Shown in pieces: positions 1 to 6,015 of a stretch of DNA of 10,310 nucleotides. Source of the stretch: Planctomycetota bacterium (lineage in GTDB: Bacteria; Planctomycetota; Brocadiia; SM23-32); contig JAUVVP010000032.1 of assembly GCA_030604585.1 (NCBI GenBank), forward strand, positions 1-10,310, written 5' to 3'. Below the pieces are notes generated by a model. The model searched no databases. It was given only the letters and a program-made list of their open reading frames with translations, and was not told the origin of the DNA. Numbering within the stretch: position 1 is the first letter of the stretch; the number at the start of each line of letters is the position of its first letter. A program made the position numbers and the translations under genes.

Positions 1-530
1 GTTGTTCTCATCGCAGTACTCGGTGATGGGGACGCCCTTGACCAGTTCCATCACGAAATAGGGGCGGCCCGACTCGGTGGTTCCGGCGTCGAGCACTTTG
101 GCGATATTTTGATGGTCCATCATCGCCAGGGCCTGCCGCTCGGCCTCGAATCGGGCGACCACCTGCTTGGTGTCCATGCCGAGCTTGATGATCTTCAGAG
201 CGACCCGGCGACGGATGGGCTCCTGCTGCTCGGCCATGTAGACGACGCCGAAGCCCCCCTCGCCGATCTGCTGGAGCAGCTTGTAGCGCCCGATGAGGTC
301 GCCAGGCTTCTCGGATACGGTGCCAACGTGGAGGGTTGGCTCGGCGGCGAGGGCGGGAGACTCAAGGAAGCCGTCTTCGACCTCGGCAGCCTCGACTAGG
401 GCCTGACCCGGGCCCGGAGCGCGGAATCATCCCCACAGGCCCGATCGAGGTATACGGACCGCTCCGCTTCATCCTCGATTTCCCGTGCGGCCTGGAAGAT
501 GCGTTTCTCGTCGGGGTGACGATCGGGCAT
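1..530 (-). CDS. Planctomycete-type Ser/Thr protein kinase, N-terminal part; apparent frameshift, cut by window edge
   Basis: Eukaryotic-like Ser/Thr kinase (Hanks type), which phosphorylates proteins using ATP. Reading leftward from the ATG at 530, a short N-terminal domain ([20 protein letters not shown]...) runs 44 codons to a TAG at 396-398. The kinase domain continues in another frame. Restoring one base near 404/405 turns V-R-P-stop into V-E-A-L-V-E-A-A-E and joins the two frames. In the repaired protein the glycine loop GEGGFG is at about 90-95, the ATP-binding Lys of VALKIIK at about 113, the helix C Glu in FEAERQAL at about 131, and the hinge region reads YFVMELVKG. The catalytic loop lies outside the window. 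The kinase frame alone has no ATG, GTG or TTG between its upstream stop (427-429) and the glycine loop, so it cannot start independently in an intact form. The gene lies 81 bases downstream of the sigma factor and is probably co-transcribed with it. The defect may be a sequencing error or a true pseudogene. Kinase identity is firm; intactness is not. Confidence 0.85.
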
Positions 531-611
531 GGCTGCTTTCCCTAACCGGTTCCCTCATCTCCTAATGCGAGAAACAGGGCCGAAAGCTCTCACAAGAGAC
601 CGGGAATCGGC

Positions 612-1202
612 CTACGCCCCTGGATCCTCCTCATCGCCCGTGATCGCCAGCCTCAACCATGCGCGGGCGTATGCCCAGTAGCGATGGCCGGTCGCCGGGG
701 AGATGGCGAGCGCGGCACAGGCCTCGTCATGCGTCAGCCCGGCGAAGTAGCGGAGCTTGACCAGCTTCGCCGTCACTTCGTCCTCTGCTGCGAGCCTGGT
801 CAGTGCCTCATCCAGGGCGAGGAGATGGTCGGGGCGCGTGTCGATCGCCAGGTGGATGCTGTCCAGGTCGACGCGCTGCCTCCCGCCACCGTGCCTGAGG
901 CTCTGCTTCTGCCGCGCACGGTCCACCAGGATGCGCCGCATGGCCTCCGCCGCCGCCCCGAAGAAGTGCCCCCGATTCTCCCAGCCGGGGTCTTCGGCGC
1001 CCACCAGTCGGATGTAGGCCTCATGGACAAGGGCGGTGGCCTGGAGGGTCTGTCCGGGCTTCTCCTGGGAGAGCTTCTGTCTGGCCAGGCGGCGCAGTTC
1101 GTTGTAGACGATGGGCAGGAGCTCATCGGTGGCTTTCAGACCGCCGCCCTGGATCGCATTCAGGATCCGCGTGACCTCATGCGTGGGCTGATCCGCCTCC
1201 AT
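612..1202 (-). CDS. ECF-subfamily RNA polymerase sigma factor (TIGR02999 / sigma70-ECF type)
   Basis: Directs RNA polymerase to a specific promoter set. The 196-residue length is normal for ECF factors of this group. Region 2 spans about residues 22-100 (LLPIVYNELRRLARQKL, then ALVHEAYIRLV and FFGAAAEAMRRILVDRAR). Region 4 spans about 128-190 with a helix-turn-helix, LTHDEACAALAISPATGHRY. Region 2.2 reads QATALVHEAY, so the acidic DxxD-like residues usual just before this point are replaced by Q54, T56 and A57. The ATG at 1202 is fixed by an in-frame TAG five codons upstream (1215-1217). An AGAGGG ribosome site (1211-1216) lies 8 bases before it. The next gene in the same direction is a Ser/Thr kinase, a pairing known from Planctomycetes and related phyla, and no anti-sigma factor is visible. 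Family assignment is confident; the regulon is unknown. Confidence 0.93.
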   Translation of the reverse strand: MEADQPTHEVTRILNAIQGGGLKATDELLPIVYNELRRLARQKLSQEKPGQTLQATALVHEAYIRLVGAEDPGWENRGHFFGAAAEAMRRILVDRARQKQSLRHGGGRQRVDLDSIHLAIDTRPDHLLALDEALTRLAAEDEVTAKLVKLRYFAGLTHDEACAALAISPATGHRYWAYARAWLRLAITGDEEDPGA

Positions 1203-1214
1203 CGCCGATGCCCT

Positions 1215-1373
1215 CTAAACGCCTGCCGCTGTGCGCCTTGCCCCGTCCAGGCAGGTAAGACACCGCTTGCGTCGCGAAAGTCCCGTTTTCTGGGTGGGCA
1301 AGCGCCTGATCACCCGATCCCCCTGCTGCACGCGCAGCCGCCCCAGCATCTCGATAGAGCACAGCGCTGCCAT
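1215..1373 (-). pseudogene. Possible remnant of a SARP/BTAD-type regulator N-terminus
   Basis: From the ATG at 1373 the minus strand reads M-A-A-L-C, then SIEMLGRLRVQQGDRVIRRL, then PTQKTG. As I recall the family, this resembles the opening beta strands of the winged-helix domain in SARP/BTAD and TPR-ATPase regulators, which commonly run I-x-L-L-G-x-L-R-V, then a TRFRTQKT-like segment, then ALLAYLA. Similarity ends after about residue 31 (position 1281). The following 22 codons to the stop at 1215-1217 are Arg/Cys-rich and do not match, and the sigma factor starts directly after. I infer a truncated, decaying gene start. It may also be a chance match or a short peptide with no relation to that family. 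The call rests on remembered family wording, so confidence is low. Confidence 0.33.
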
Positions 1374-1430
1374 GGCACACCCCGTTCGCCGCCGCCATAA
1401 TTCTACCCCCAGGTGCTTGGAAGTCAAACC

Positions 1431-1449
1431 CGGCGCGCTTTGCGCGCCG
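1431..1449. repeat. Perfect 8-bp inverted repeat (hairpin)
   Basis: CGGCGCGC, a TTT loop, then GCGCGCCG form a perfect GC-only stem. There is no long T-run on either side, so it is a poor intrinsic terminator. It lies about 300 bases beyond the FGGY kinase stop. Confidence 0.6.
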
Positions 1450-1454
1450 AAGGG

Positions 1455-1473
1455 TGAAGTCTGAAGTATGAAT
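1455..1473. repeat. Short heptad tandem repeat (TGAAGNN)
   Basis: TGAAG recurs at 1455 and 1462, and TGAAT follows at 1469, giving a period of 7 just after the GC hairpin. Its AT-rich composition contrasts with its surroundings. Heptad tracts of TGAAGTA type occur in noncoding DNA of several high-GC phyla, as far as I recall. The role is unknown. Confidence 0.4.
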
Positions 1474-1627
1474 GACGACATCACGGCCGAGGGGGGAGGG
1501 CGAGGGCGCAGCTTTTGTGCCGATGATATCCCTTTCAGGCCGGATCGCCGCGGAGCCGTTTTGAGGGCCTCAGAGCGCCAGCAACAGGCCTAACGCCCCG
1601 GAGCTAATGCGCCGGGAGAGTTACCTC

Positions 1628-1647
1628 GTGTTGAGATCTGGCAACAC
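1628..1647. repeat. Small inverted repeat GTGTTG-N8-CAACAC
   Basis: Six-base perfect arms with an 8-base spacer, in the gene-free stretch. It could be an operator or a weak hairpin, and no function can be assigned. A second near-palindrome, ACTGCA-CT-TGCAGT, lies at 1675-1688. Confidence 0.35.
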
Positions 1648-1742
1648 CCGTCCAGCATTCTCAACCCACTGCGCACTGCACTTGCAGTATCCTCACCTGC
1701 CCAAGTCTGGGAGGGCCTCGCGCGCAATGCAGGGCAGGACCG

Positions 1743-3260
1743 TCAATTGCCCTCCGCCAGGCCGTGGGCGATGTGGGCGGTGGCGGGGTGGAGCCGGCAG
1801 TAGAGGCCGAACAGATCGTCGTAGAGGTCGGCGAGGGCGGGGTCCGGTTCGACCGTCTTGGTGCCGCCTGCGGCGCGGCCCACGGCGGCGGCCCCCTCGA
1901 ACGTGGCGTAGATGCCGGCCCCCAGCCCCGCAAGCAGCGCGGCGCCCAGCGTGCCGGTCTCCTGGAACTCCAGCACGTCCAGCGGCGTCTGCATCACGTC
2001 CGCCTTGATCCGGTTCCACAGGGCGTTCCTGGTGCCGCCGCCGACGGCGCGGACCTCCTTCACGGGGCCGCCGGCAACGTCCTCGACGCAGTCGAGCACG
2101 TGCTTGAGCGCAAAGGCGGTACCCTCGAAGACCGCCCGCGCCAGGTCGGCGCGCGTCGTCCTGCTGGTGAGGCCGATGAAGGCGCCGCGCGCCAGCGGGT
2201 CCCAGACCGGCGTGCGCTCCCCCTGGAGGTAAGGCAGGTAGAGGACGCGGTTGCTGCCGGGCGGCGAGGAAGCGGCCAGTTCCGTCATCAGGCGCAGGCC
2301 GGCCGGGCCTTCCCGGCCCAGGACTTCCCTCAGGAACCATTCGATGGAGACGCCGGTGGAGGTGGCCGTCCCGATGCCGAACCACGTGTCGCGCGGGATG
2401 TAGGCGGTGTTGACCCAGCGCAGGTCGGCCGTGGGGCGGGGCATCGGCAGGGCGCCGCAGTCCGTCGAGCCCGCAACGTAGAAGAGCGTGTCCGACGAGA
2501 GCGCACCGGCGCCGACGGCGCCGGCCGGCACATCGCCCGCCCCGCAGACGACGGGCGTCCCCGGCTCGAGGCCCGTCTGCTCGGCTGCGGACCTCGTCAC
2601 GGTGCCCACGACATCGGCCGAGCCGGCGATCCTCGGCAGCAGGGCGACATCAACGCCGAGCTTGTTGCAGACCCCCTCCGACCACCGCCACGGGTCCCCG
2701 ATGTCCGCCAGGCCGGATACCCCGACCATGGTCGGGTCCACGGCGACCTCTCCGGTCAGGCGCGCGGTGACGAAGGTGTTGGCGAAGCCGATCGTCCGGG
2801 CGGTCCGGTAGGCCTTCGGCTGCTCGTCGCGCAGCCACGTGATGCTGGTCGCCGCGCAGTTGCCCGGCACGAGCATGTTGCCGATGGTGCGTTGGTACTC
2901 GTCGCGACCTACTGCGTCTTCTATCGCGCGGACCTGGGCGAGGCTTCGCTGGTCGCAGTAGAGTATGGCGGGGTAGACGGCACGGGCGTCCGCGTCGAGC
3001 GCGACGATGGTGGGGAAGAGCACGCCGAGACCGACCGCCACGACGTCGCCGCCTCCGACGTCGGCTTCCCGGCAGGCGTCATGGATGGCGCTCAGGATGC
3101 CCCGCCACCAGCGTTCGGGGTCGCACTCCACCCAGCCGGGGTGCGGGTTGTCCACGCCGTGGGAGGCGCGTCCGAGGCCCAGAAGGCGCCCCTCGGGGTC
3201 GAACACGCCCACCTTGACGCCCGACGTGCCGACGTCCATGCCCAGGAGCAGTTCAGGCAT
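1743..3260 (-). CDS. FGGY-family carbohydrate kinase (xylulokinase-like)
   Basis: ATP-dependent sugar or polyol kinase of the FGGY family (COG1070), cytoplasmic, 505 residues, full length. The N-terminal ATPase motif is MDVGTSGVKVGVF (8-20). HPGWVECDPERWW (40-52) and YLQGERTPVWDP (344-355) are typical of the xylulokinase branch. The predicted catalytic base is D243 in CGAGDVPAGAVGAG. The adenosine-binding glycine motif is AVGGGTRN (405-412), and ETGTLGAALLAG (434-445) lies near the C-terminus. The xylulokinase sugar-contacting QMHG segment is absent: the equivalent stretch reads AVGLGVLFPTIVALD (about 75-89), so the substrate may be another ketose or polyol. An AAAGG site lies about 8 bases before the ATG. 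It is the last gene of the minus operon, 134 bases after the GH4-type gene. Family is certain; substrate is not. Confidence 0.9.
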   Translation of the reverse strand: MPELLLGMDVGTSGVKVGVFDPEGRLLGLGRASHGVDNPHPGWVECDPERWWRGILSAIHDACREADVGGGDVVAVGLGVLFPTIVALDADARAVYPAILYCDQRSLAQVRAIEDAVGRDEYQRTIGNMLVPGNCAATSITWLRDEQPKAYRTARTIGFANTFVTARLTGEVAVDPTMVGVSGLADIGDPWRWSEGVCNKLGVDVALLPRIAGSADVVGTVTRSAAEQTGLEPGTPVVCGAGDVPAGAVGAGALSSDTLFYVAGSTDCGALPMPRPTADLRWVNTAYIPRDTWFGIGTATSTGVSIEWFLREVLGREGPAGLRLMTELAASSPPGSNRVLYLPYLQGERTPVWDPLARGAFIGLTSRTTRADLARAVFEGTAFALKHVLDCVEDVAGGPVKEVRAVGGGTRNALWNRIKADVMQTPLDVLEFQETGTLGAALLAGLGAGIYATFEGAAAVGRAAGGTKTVEPDPALADLYDDLFGLYCRLHPATAHIAHGLAEGN

Positions 3261-3394
3261 TGCGCGTGCCTTTCAGATCACCTCACGGCCTGCTGACGGC
3301 CCTGATGTTACCCCGTTTGCCCGGGCGGCGCACGCGCCCTCCAATCGGGCAGCCCGGAGGTCGCGCCCGGCTACCCATGGGATCACGGCGCGGC
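3261..3394. other. Intergenic gap with an imperfect hairpin
   Basis: In the minus transcript, just after the GH4-type stop, 3376-3347 can fold into an imperfect stem (GGGTAGCC-GG against CC-GGGCTGCCC, with one wobble pair and one bulge). No U-tract follows, so it is more likely an mRNA-stabilising or processing hairpin than a terminator. I see no convincing promoter for the FGGY kinase here, which favours read-through from the upstream gene. Confidence 0.4.
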
Positions 3395-4735
3395 TCAGGC
3401 GAACTGCGGAAGGTACTCCGCCTGAAGCTTCAGCATTCTGTCCAGGATGCGTTCGGCCGCCGAGACGCTGTCCACCACGGGGTCCAGGAGCATGGCCTGG
3501 AGGACGAGGTTGCGGTCGCCCTTGTCGGCGGCCTCGACGGCCAGCTCCATCTGGTCAATGTCGCGGCGGCAGAATGCGGCCAGCGGCTTGGGGAGGTCCC
3601 CGATGCTCAGCAGCCGCACGCCGGAAGCGTCCACGGCAGCCGGCCCTTCCACGAAGACGTCGTCCGGCAGGTTGCCGACGGCGCCGCAGTTGAGCATGTT
3701 CACGGCCGGCATGCGGATGAAGGTACTGGTGCAGATGGCGTTGATGATTGGGAAGGCGAGCGTGTCCACCCAACTGCGCGGGGCGAAGAACCACTGGAGG
3801 CGCTCCTCATAGTGGGCGCCTTCCTGCCGGCCGTCGAAGGGCGTGATCGGCCCCTCGCCGCCGGCCTGTTCCTGGTAATACTCCCAGAGCTGCTGGGTCC
3901 CCCTGGCGCGGCCGGCGAAGTCCGGCCCTTCCAGGCCGCAGAACTCATGCGCGTAGGGGAGGTACTCGCCGATGTGCTCGTCGCCGCAGGAGGGGAAGTA
4001 GCCGTAAACGTCGAACAGCTTGCGGGACAGGGGCCATTGGCGGGGGTCGGCCTCCTTCAGCTTCTCGCGCAGGGCAGGGCAGAGGTCTTCGCCGGTGGCC
4101 TTCAGGCGCAGGTCCAGGATCCAGTGGAAGTGGTTGACGCCGGCGGCCGTGGCCACCATGTCTTCGGCCTCGATGCCGAGCAGGCCGCCGATGAAGCTCT
4201 GGGCGATCTCGACTCCGTGGCAGAGGCCCAGTATCCGGCCGCACCCGGTGTGGCGCTCCATGGCCAGGCAGATGCGGTTCAGCGGGTTGGACTCGACCAT
4301 GACGACGGCGTCCGGGCAGATGGCGGCGATGTCGTGGCCGAACTCCAGGTGGATGGGGATCTGCCGCAGGGAGTGGAAGAGGCCGCCCGGCCCGCCCAGT
4401 TCCCCGGTCACCTGGCGAATGCCCTCTTCGAGCGGCACCCTGAAGTCCTGCTCCCAGGTCTCCACGCGCTCCACGTCCACGGAGATCAGCACGTAGTCCG
4501 CCCCTTGCAGGGCCGGCTTGCGGTCCGTGTAGGACTCGATGCTGACCGGATGTTCCAGGCCGTCGTTGATGCGGCGCGCCAGGCGGGTGAAGATGTCCAG
4601 GTGCTGCTCGTGTACGTCCACCAAGCGGAGCGTGCAGCCGGCGAGGTCCGGATGATGGATCACGTCGCGCAGCACCTTCGGCCCGAACGTTGCGCTCGCG
4701 GCGCCGATGACAACGATAATCGGTCCGTCGCCCAT
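3395..4735 (-). CDS. GH4-family (NAD+/metal-dependent) glycoside hydrolase-like protein
   Basis: Glycoside hydrolase family 4 enzymes cleave glycosides by transient NAD+-dependent oxidation at C3, with a divalent metal, usually Mn2+. The ATG at 4735 gives 446 residues, normal for the family. The N-terminal Rossmann motif is IGAASATFG (10-18), with acidic D40 ending the second strand. ESNPLN (148-153) matches the conserved NP motif. Predicted metal ligands are C172 in GLCHG and H202 in GVNH. GDEHIGEYLPY (251-261) fits the conserved His/Glu region. A longer TTG start at 4789 would add an Arg-rich tail encoded by a simple repeat. The ATG is preferred because AAGGA lies 7 bases before it. GH4 members include alpha-glucosidases, alpha-galactosidases, alpha-glucuronidases and alpha-galacturonidases. 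CHG rather than CHS argues mildly against a MelA-type alpha-galactosidase. The substrate stays open, and it is probably co-transcribed with the dehydrogenase upstream. Confidence 0.87.
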   Translation of the reverse strand: MGDGPIIVVIGAASATFGPKVLRDVIHHPDLAGCTLRLVDVHEQHLDIFTRLARRINDGLEHPVSIESYTDRKPALQGADYVLISVDVERVETWEQDFRVPLEEGIRQVTGELGGPGGLFHSLRQIPIHLEFGHDIAAICPDAVVMVESNPLNRICLAMERHTGCGRILGLCHGVEIAQSFIGGLLGIEAEDMVATAAGVNHFHWILDLRLKATGEDLCPALREKLKEADPRQWPLSRKLFDVYGYFPSCGDEHIGEYLPYAHEFCGLEGPDFAGRARGTQQLWEYYQEQAGGEGPITPFDGRQEGAHYEERLQWFFAPRSWVDTLAFPIINAICTSTFIRMPAVNMLNCGAVGNLPDDVFVEGPAAVDASGVRLLSIGDLPKPLAAFCRRDIDQMELAVEAADKGDRNLVLQAMLLDPVVDSVSAAERILDRMLKLQAEYLPQFA

Positions 4736-4742
4736 TCCGCTA

Positions 4743-4747
4743 TCCTT
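4743..4747 (-). promoter_or_regulatory. Ribosome binding site of the GH4-type gene (decides start)
   Basis: AAGGA on the minus strand, 7 bases before the ATG at 4735. It lies between the hexamer repeat and the ATG and supports this start over the upstream TTG. Confidence 0.6.
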
Positions 4748-4748
4748 A

Positions 4749-4787
4749 CTCCTGCTCGGTCTCGTTCTCCTGCTCGTTCTCGGTCTC
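4749..4787. repeat. Degenerate hexanucleotide tandem repeat (CTCNNN)
   Basis: The plus strand reads CTC CTG, CTC GGT, CTC GTT, CTC CTG, CTC GTT, CTC GGT, CTC: six and a half units of period 6. The minus transcript is a purine-rich run of GAG-containing hexamers, two of them CAGGAG. It fills most of the 60-base gap between the dehydrogenase stop and the GH4-type ATG. Confidence 0.75.
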
Positions 4788-4795
4788 AAGCCGCT

Positions 4796-5818
4796 TCACG
4801 CATCGTCGGTGATGGCGATCTTCCAGACGCCTTCGGCGCGCTCGTGCAGCATCCTTATCCCTTCCTCGACGCGCTCCAGCGGGAGCCGGTGCGTGATGAT
4901 GGGCGCCACCTTCACCTTGCCCCGGCTCATGAGTCTAAGCGCGACGGGGAAGTCCCAGCAGAAGCCGAGCGTCCCCAGCACCGTCAGCTCATCGAGCGTG
5001 ACCGAGGTGAGATCGATCGCGTCGGTCTCGTTGCCGCTCCATCCGATGAGCATGATGGTCCCGCCGCGCTTGACCAGGCGGACGGTCGAGGCCAGGGTCT
5101 GGGGCAGTCCCACCGCTTCGATAACGCAGTCGGCGCCGATGCCGCCGGTCAGTTCCCTGGCCCGCTCTTCGAGGTCCTCCTTCGACGGGTTGAGCGTATG
5201 GTGGGCTCCGAGTTCGCTTGCGGCGGCGAGCTTGAACTCCTCCGGGTCGGCTATCAGCACCTCGGCGCCCTTGTTGAGGGCGTGCTGCATGGCCAGGGAG
5301 CCGATGGTGCCGCACCCGATGATGACGACGAAGTCGCCGAGGCGCAGGTTGCAGCGCTCGACGGCGTGGAGCGAGCCAGAGACCGGCTCGGCTATGGCTG
5401 CCTCGGCGAAGCTGAGGTTGTCGGGCTTCGGGTGCAGGAAGCGCGCCTCGGCGATCACGTAATCGGCCAGCGAGCCGGGCACCTGGTGGCCGGCGATCTT
5501 CAGGTCCACGCACAGGTTGTACTTCTCCGTCAGGCAGGCGGGGCACTTCTTGCAGATGAAGAAGGGCTCGACGGCGACCGGCTGGCCGATCTTCCAGGCC
5601 TCGACGCCCGGGCCGAGCGCCGCGACGACCCCCGAGCACTCGTGGCCGAGTATGATGGGCCATTTGATCATCGGGTGCCGGCCCAGGTAACCGTCCACGT
5701 CCGAGCCGCAGAGCCCCGTCGCCCTGACCTCCACCAGCACCTGGCCTTCCCGGGGCTCGGGCACCGGCACCTCTTCGATCTCAATCGTCTCGCGCGCCTT
5801 GCAGACCGCTGCTCTCAT
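4796..5818 (-). CDS. Zinc-dependent medium-chain alcohol/polyol dehydrogenase
   Basis: Oxidises an alcohol or polyol with NAD(P), cytoplasmic, MDR superfamily close to the sorbitol/threonine dehydrogenase group. From the ATG at 5818 it has 340 residues, the usual size. Catalytic zinc residues are C37 (GLCGSD), H59-E60 (LGHECSG) and E144 (AIAEP). The structural zinc loop has four Cys at 89, 92, 95 and 103. The Rossmann motif is GCGTIG (168-173), and D191 at the end of the next strand suggests NAD over NADP. The frame stays open to 5926, but that extension would cross the predicted promoter at 5881-5908, so the start lies closer in. MRAAV is a typical MDR start. A TTG at 5830, with GGGAGG 7 bases before it, is a real alternative adding four residues. 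It is the first gene of the minus operon. The exact alcohol is unknown; a role feeding a ketose to the FGGY kinase is inference. Confidence 0.9.
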   Translation of the reverse strand: MRAAVCKARETIEIEEVPVPEPREGQVLVEVRATGLCGSDVDGYLGRHPMIKWPIILGHECSGVVAALGPGVEAWKIGQPVAVEPFFICKKCPACLTEKYNLCVDLKIAGHQVPGSLADYVIAEARFLHPKPDNLSFAEAAIAEPVSGSLHAVERCNLRLGDFVVIIGCGTIGSLAMQHALNKGAEVLIADPEEFKLAAASELGAHHTLNPSKEDLEERARELTGGIGADCVIEAVGLPQTLASTVRLVKRGGTIMLIGWSGNETDAIDLTSVTLDELTVLGTLGFCWDFPVALRLMSRGKVKVAPIITHRLPLERVEEGIRMLHERAEGVWKIAITDDA

Positions 5819-5880
5819 CGTTCCGCTCAACGCCTTCCCTCCCGGTAGCTCAGAAGGTATCGGACTCAAGGACTTCGGGG

Positions 5881-5908
5881 AGTATACATGCTGGGCGATG
5901 AGTTTCAA
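5881..5908 (-). promoter_or_regulatory. Predicted sigma70-type promoter of the minus operon
   Basis: On the minus strand TTGAAA (5908-5903) and TATACT (5886-5881) are separated by 16 bases; each box matches the consensus at 5 of 6 positions. Transcription would start near 5874, leaving a leader of about 55 bases before the dehydrogenase ATG. Confidence 0.6.
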
Positions 5909-5939
5909 CGGCCGCCGGAGGGCCATTTGCTGCGGACCG

Positions 5940-5967
5940 TTGCGCCGGTTGGCCGGCCTTCTATAAT
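5940..5967 (+). promoter_or_regulatory. Predicted promoter of the plus operon
   Basis: A perfect TATAAT at 5962-5967 lies about 50 bases before the hydrolase start in GC-rich surroundings. The best -35 candidate, TTGCGC at 5940-5945 with 16-base spacing, is weak (3 of 6), which would fit dependence on an activator. Confidence 0.5.
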
Positions 5968-6002
5968 GGGGCCCAGGCGTTTCCCGACCGGCCGGCAGAG
6001 GG

Positions 6003-6010
6003 AAGGAGGA
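6003..6010 (+). promoter_or_regulatory. Strong ribosome binding site for a GTG start
   Basis: AAGGAGGA, 5 bases before the GTG at 6016. It fixes this non-ATG start of the secreted hydrolase. Confidence 0.75.
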
Positions 6011-6015
6011 GGGCC

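Larger units (their letters stand above)
1203..1742. other. Intergenic region without an intact gene
   Basis: About 540 bases separate the FGGY kinase stop from the sigma factor start. Overlapping short frames on both strands show no convincing full-length protein. The sigma-proximal half contains a short regulator-like remnant on the minus strand (1281-1373). Further right lie a perfect 8-bp hairpin (1431-1449), a heptad repeat (1455-1473), a GTGTTG/CAACAC hairpin (1628-1647) and a near-palindrome ACTGCA-CT-TGCAGT (1675-1688). No T-tracted terminator is obvious after the FGGY kinase. The promoter of the sigma-kinase pair should lie here, but I cannot place it with confidence. Confidence 0.6.

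Noticed and set aside
1256..1284. Possible ECF-type promoter before the sigma gene (GGGACT-N17-GTCTTA on the minus strand)
   Set aside because: It has a loose likeness to GGAAC/GTC-type promoters, but the recognition sequence of this sigma group is unknown to me and such matches are frequent in GC-rich DNA.
1607..2008. 133-codon plus-strand frame over the end of the FGGY kinase
   Set aside because: Arg/Pro-rich translation without motifs, overlapping a well-supported gene on the other strand.
4736..4789. N-terminal extension of the GH4-type protein from a TTG at 4789
   Set aside because: The extension is Arg/Ser-rich repeat-encoded sequence preceding the normal Rossmann start. The ATG at 4735 has a good ribosome site.
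3260..5848. 862-codon open frame on the plus strand across the minus-operon genes
   Set aside because: It mirrors the codon bias of three well-supported minus-strand enzymes. The product is rich in Gly, Arg and Ala with no recognisable domain.
5844..5876. tRNA-like string GGTAGCTCAG in the divergent control region
   Set aside because: It resembles a tRNA D-arm, but there is no acceptor stem, anticodon arm or T-loop sequence around it.
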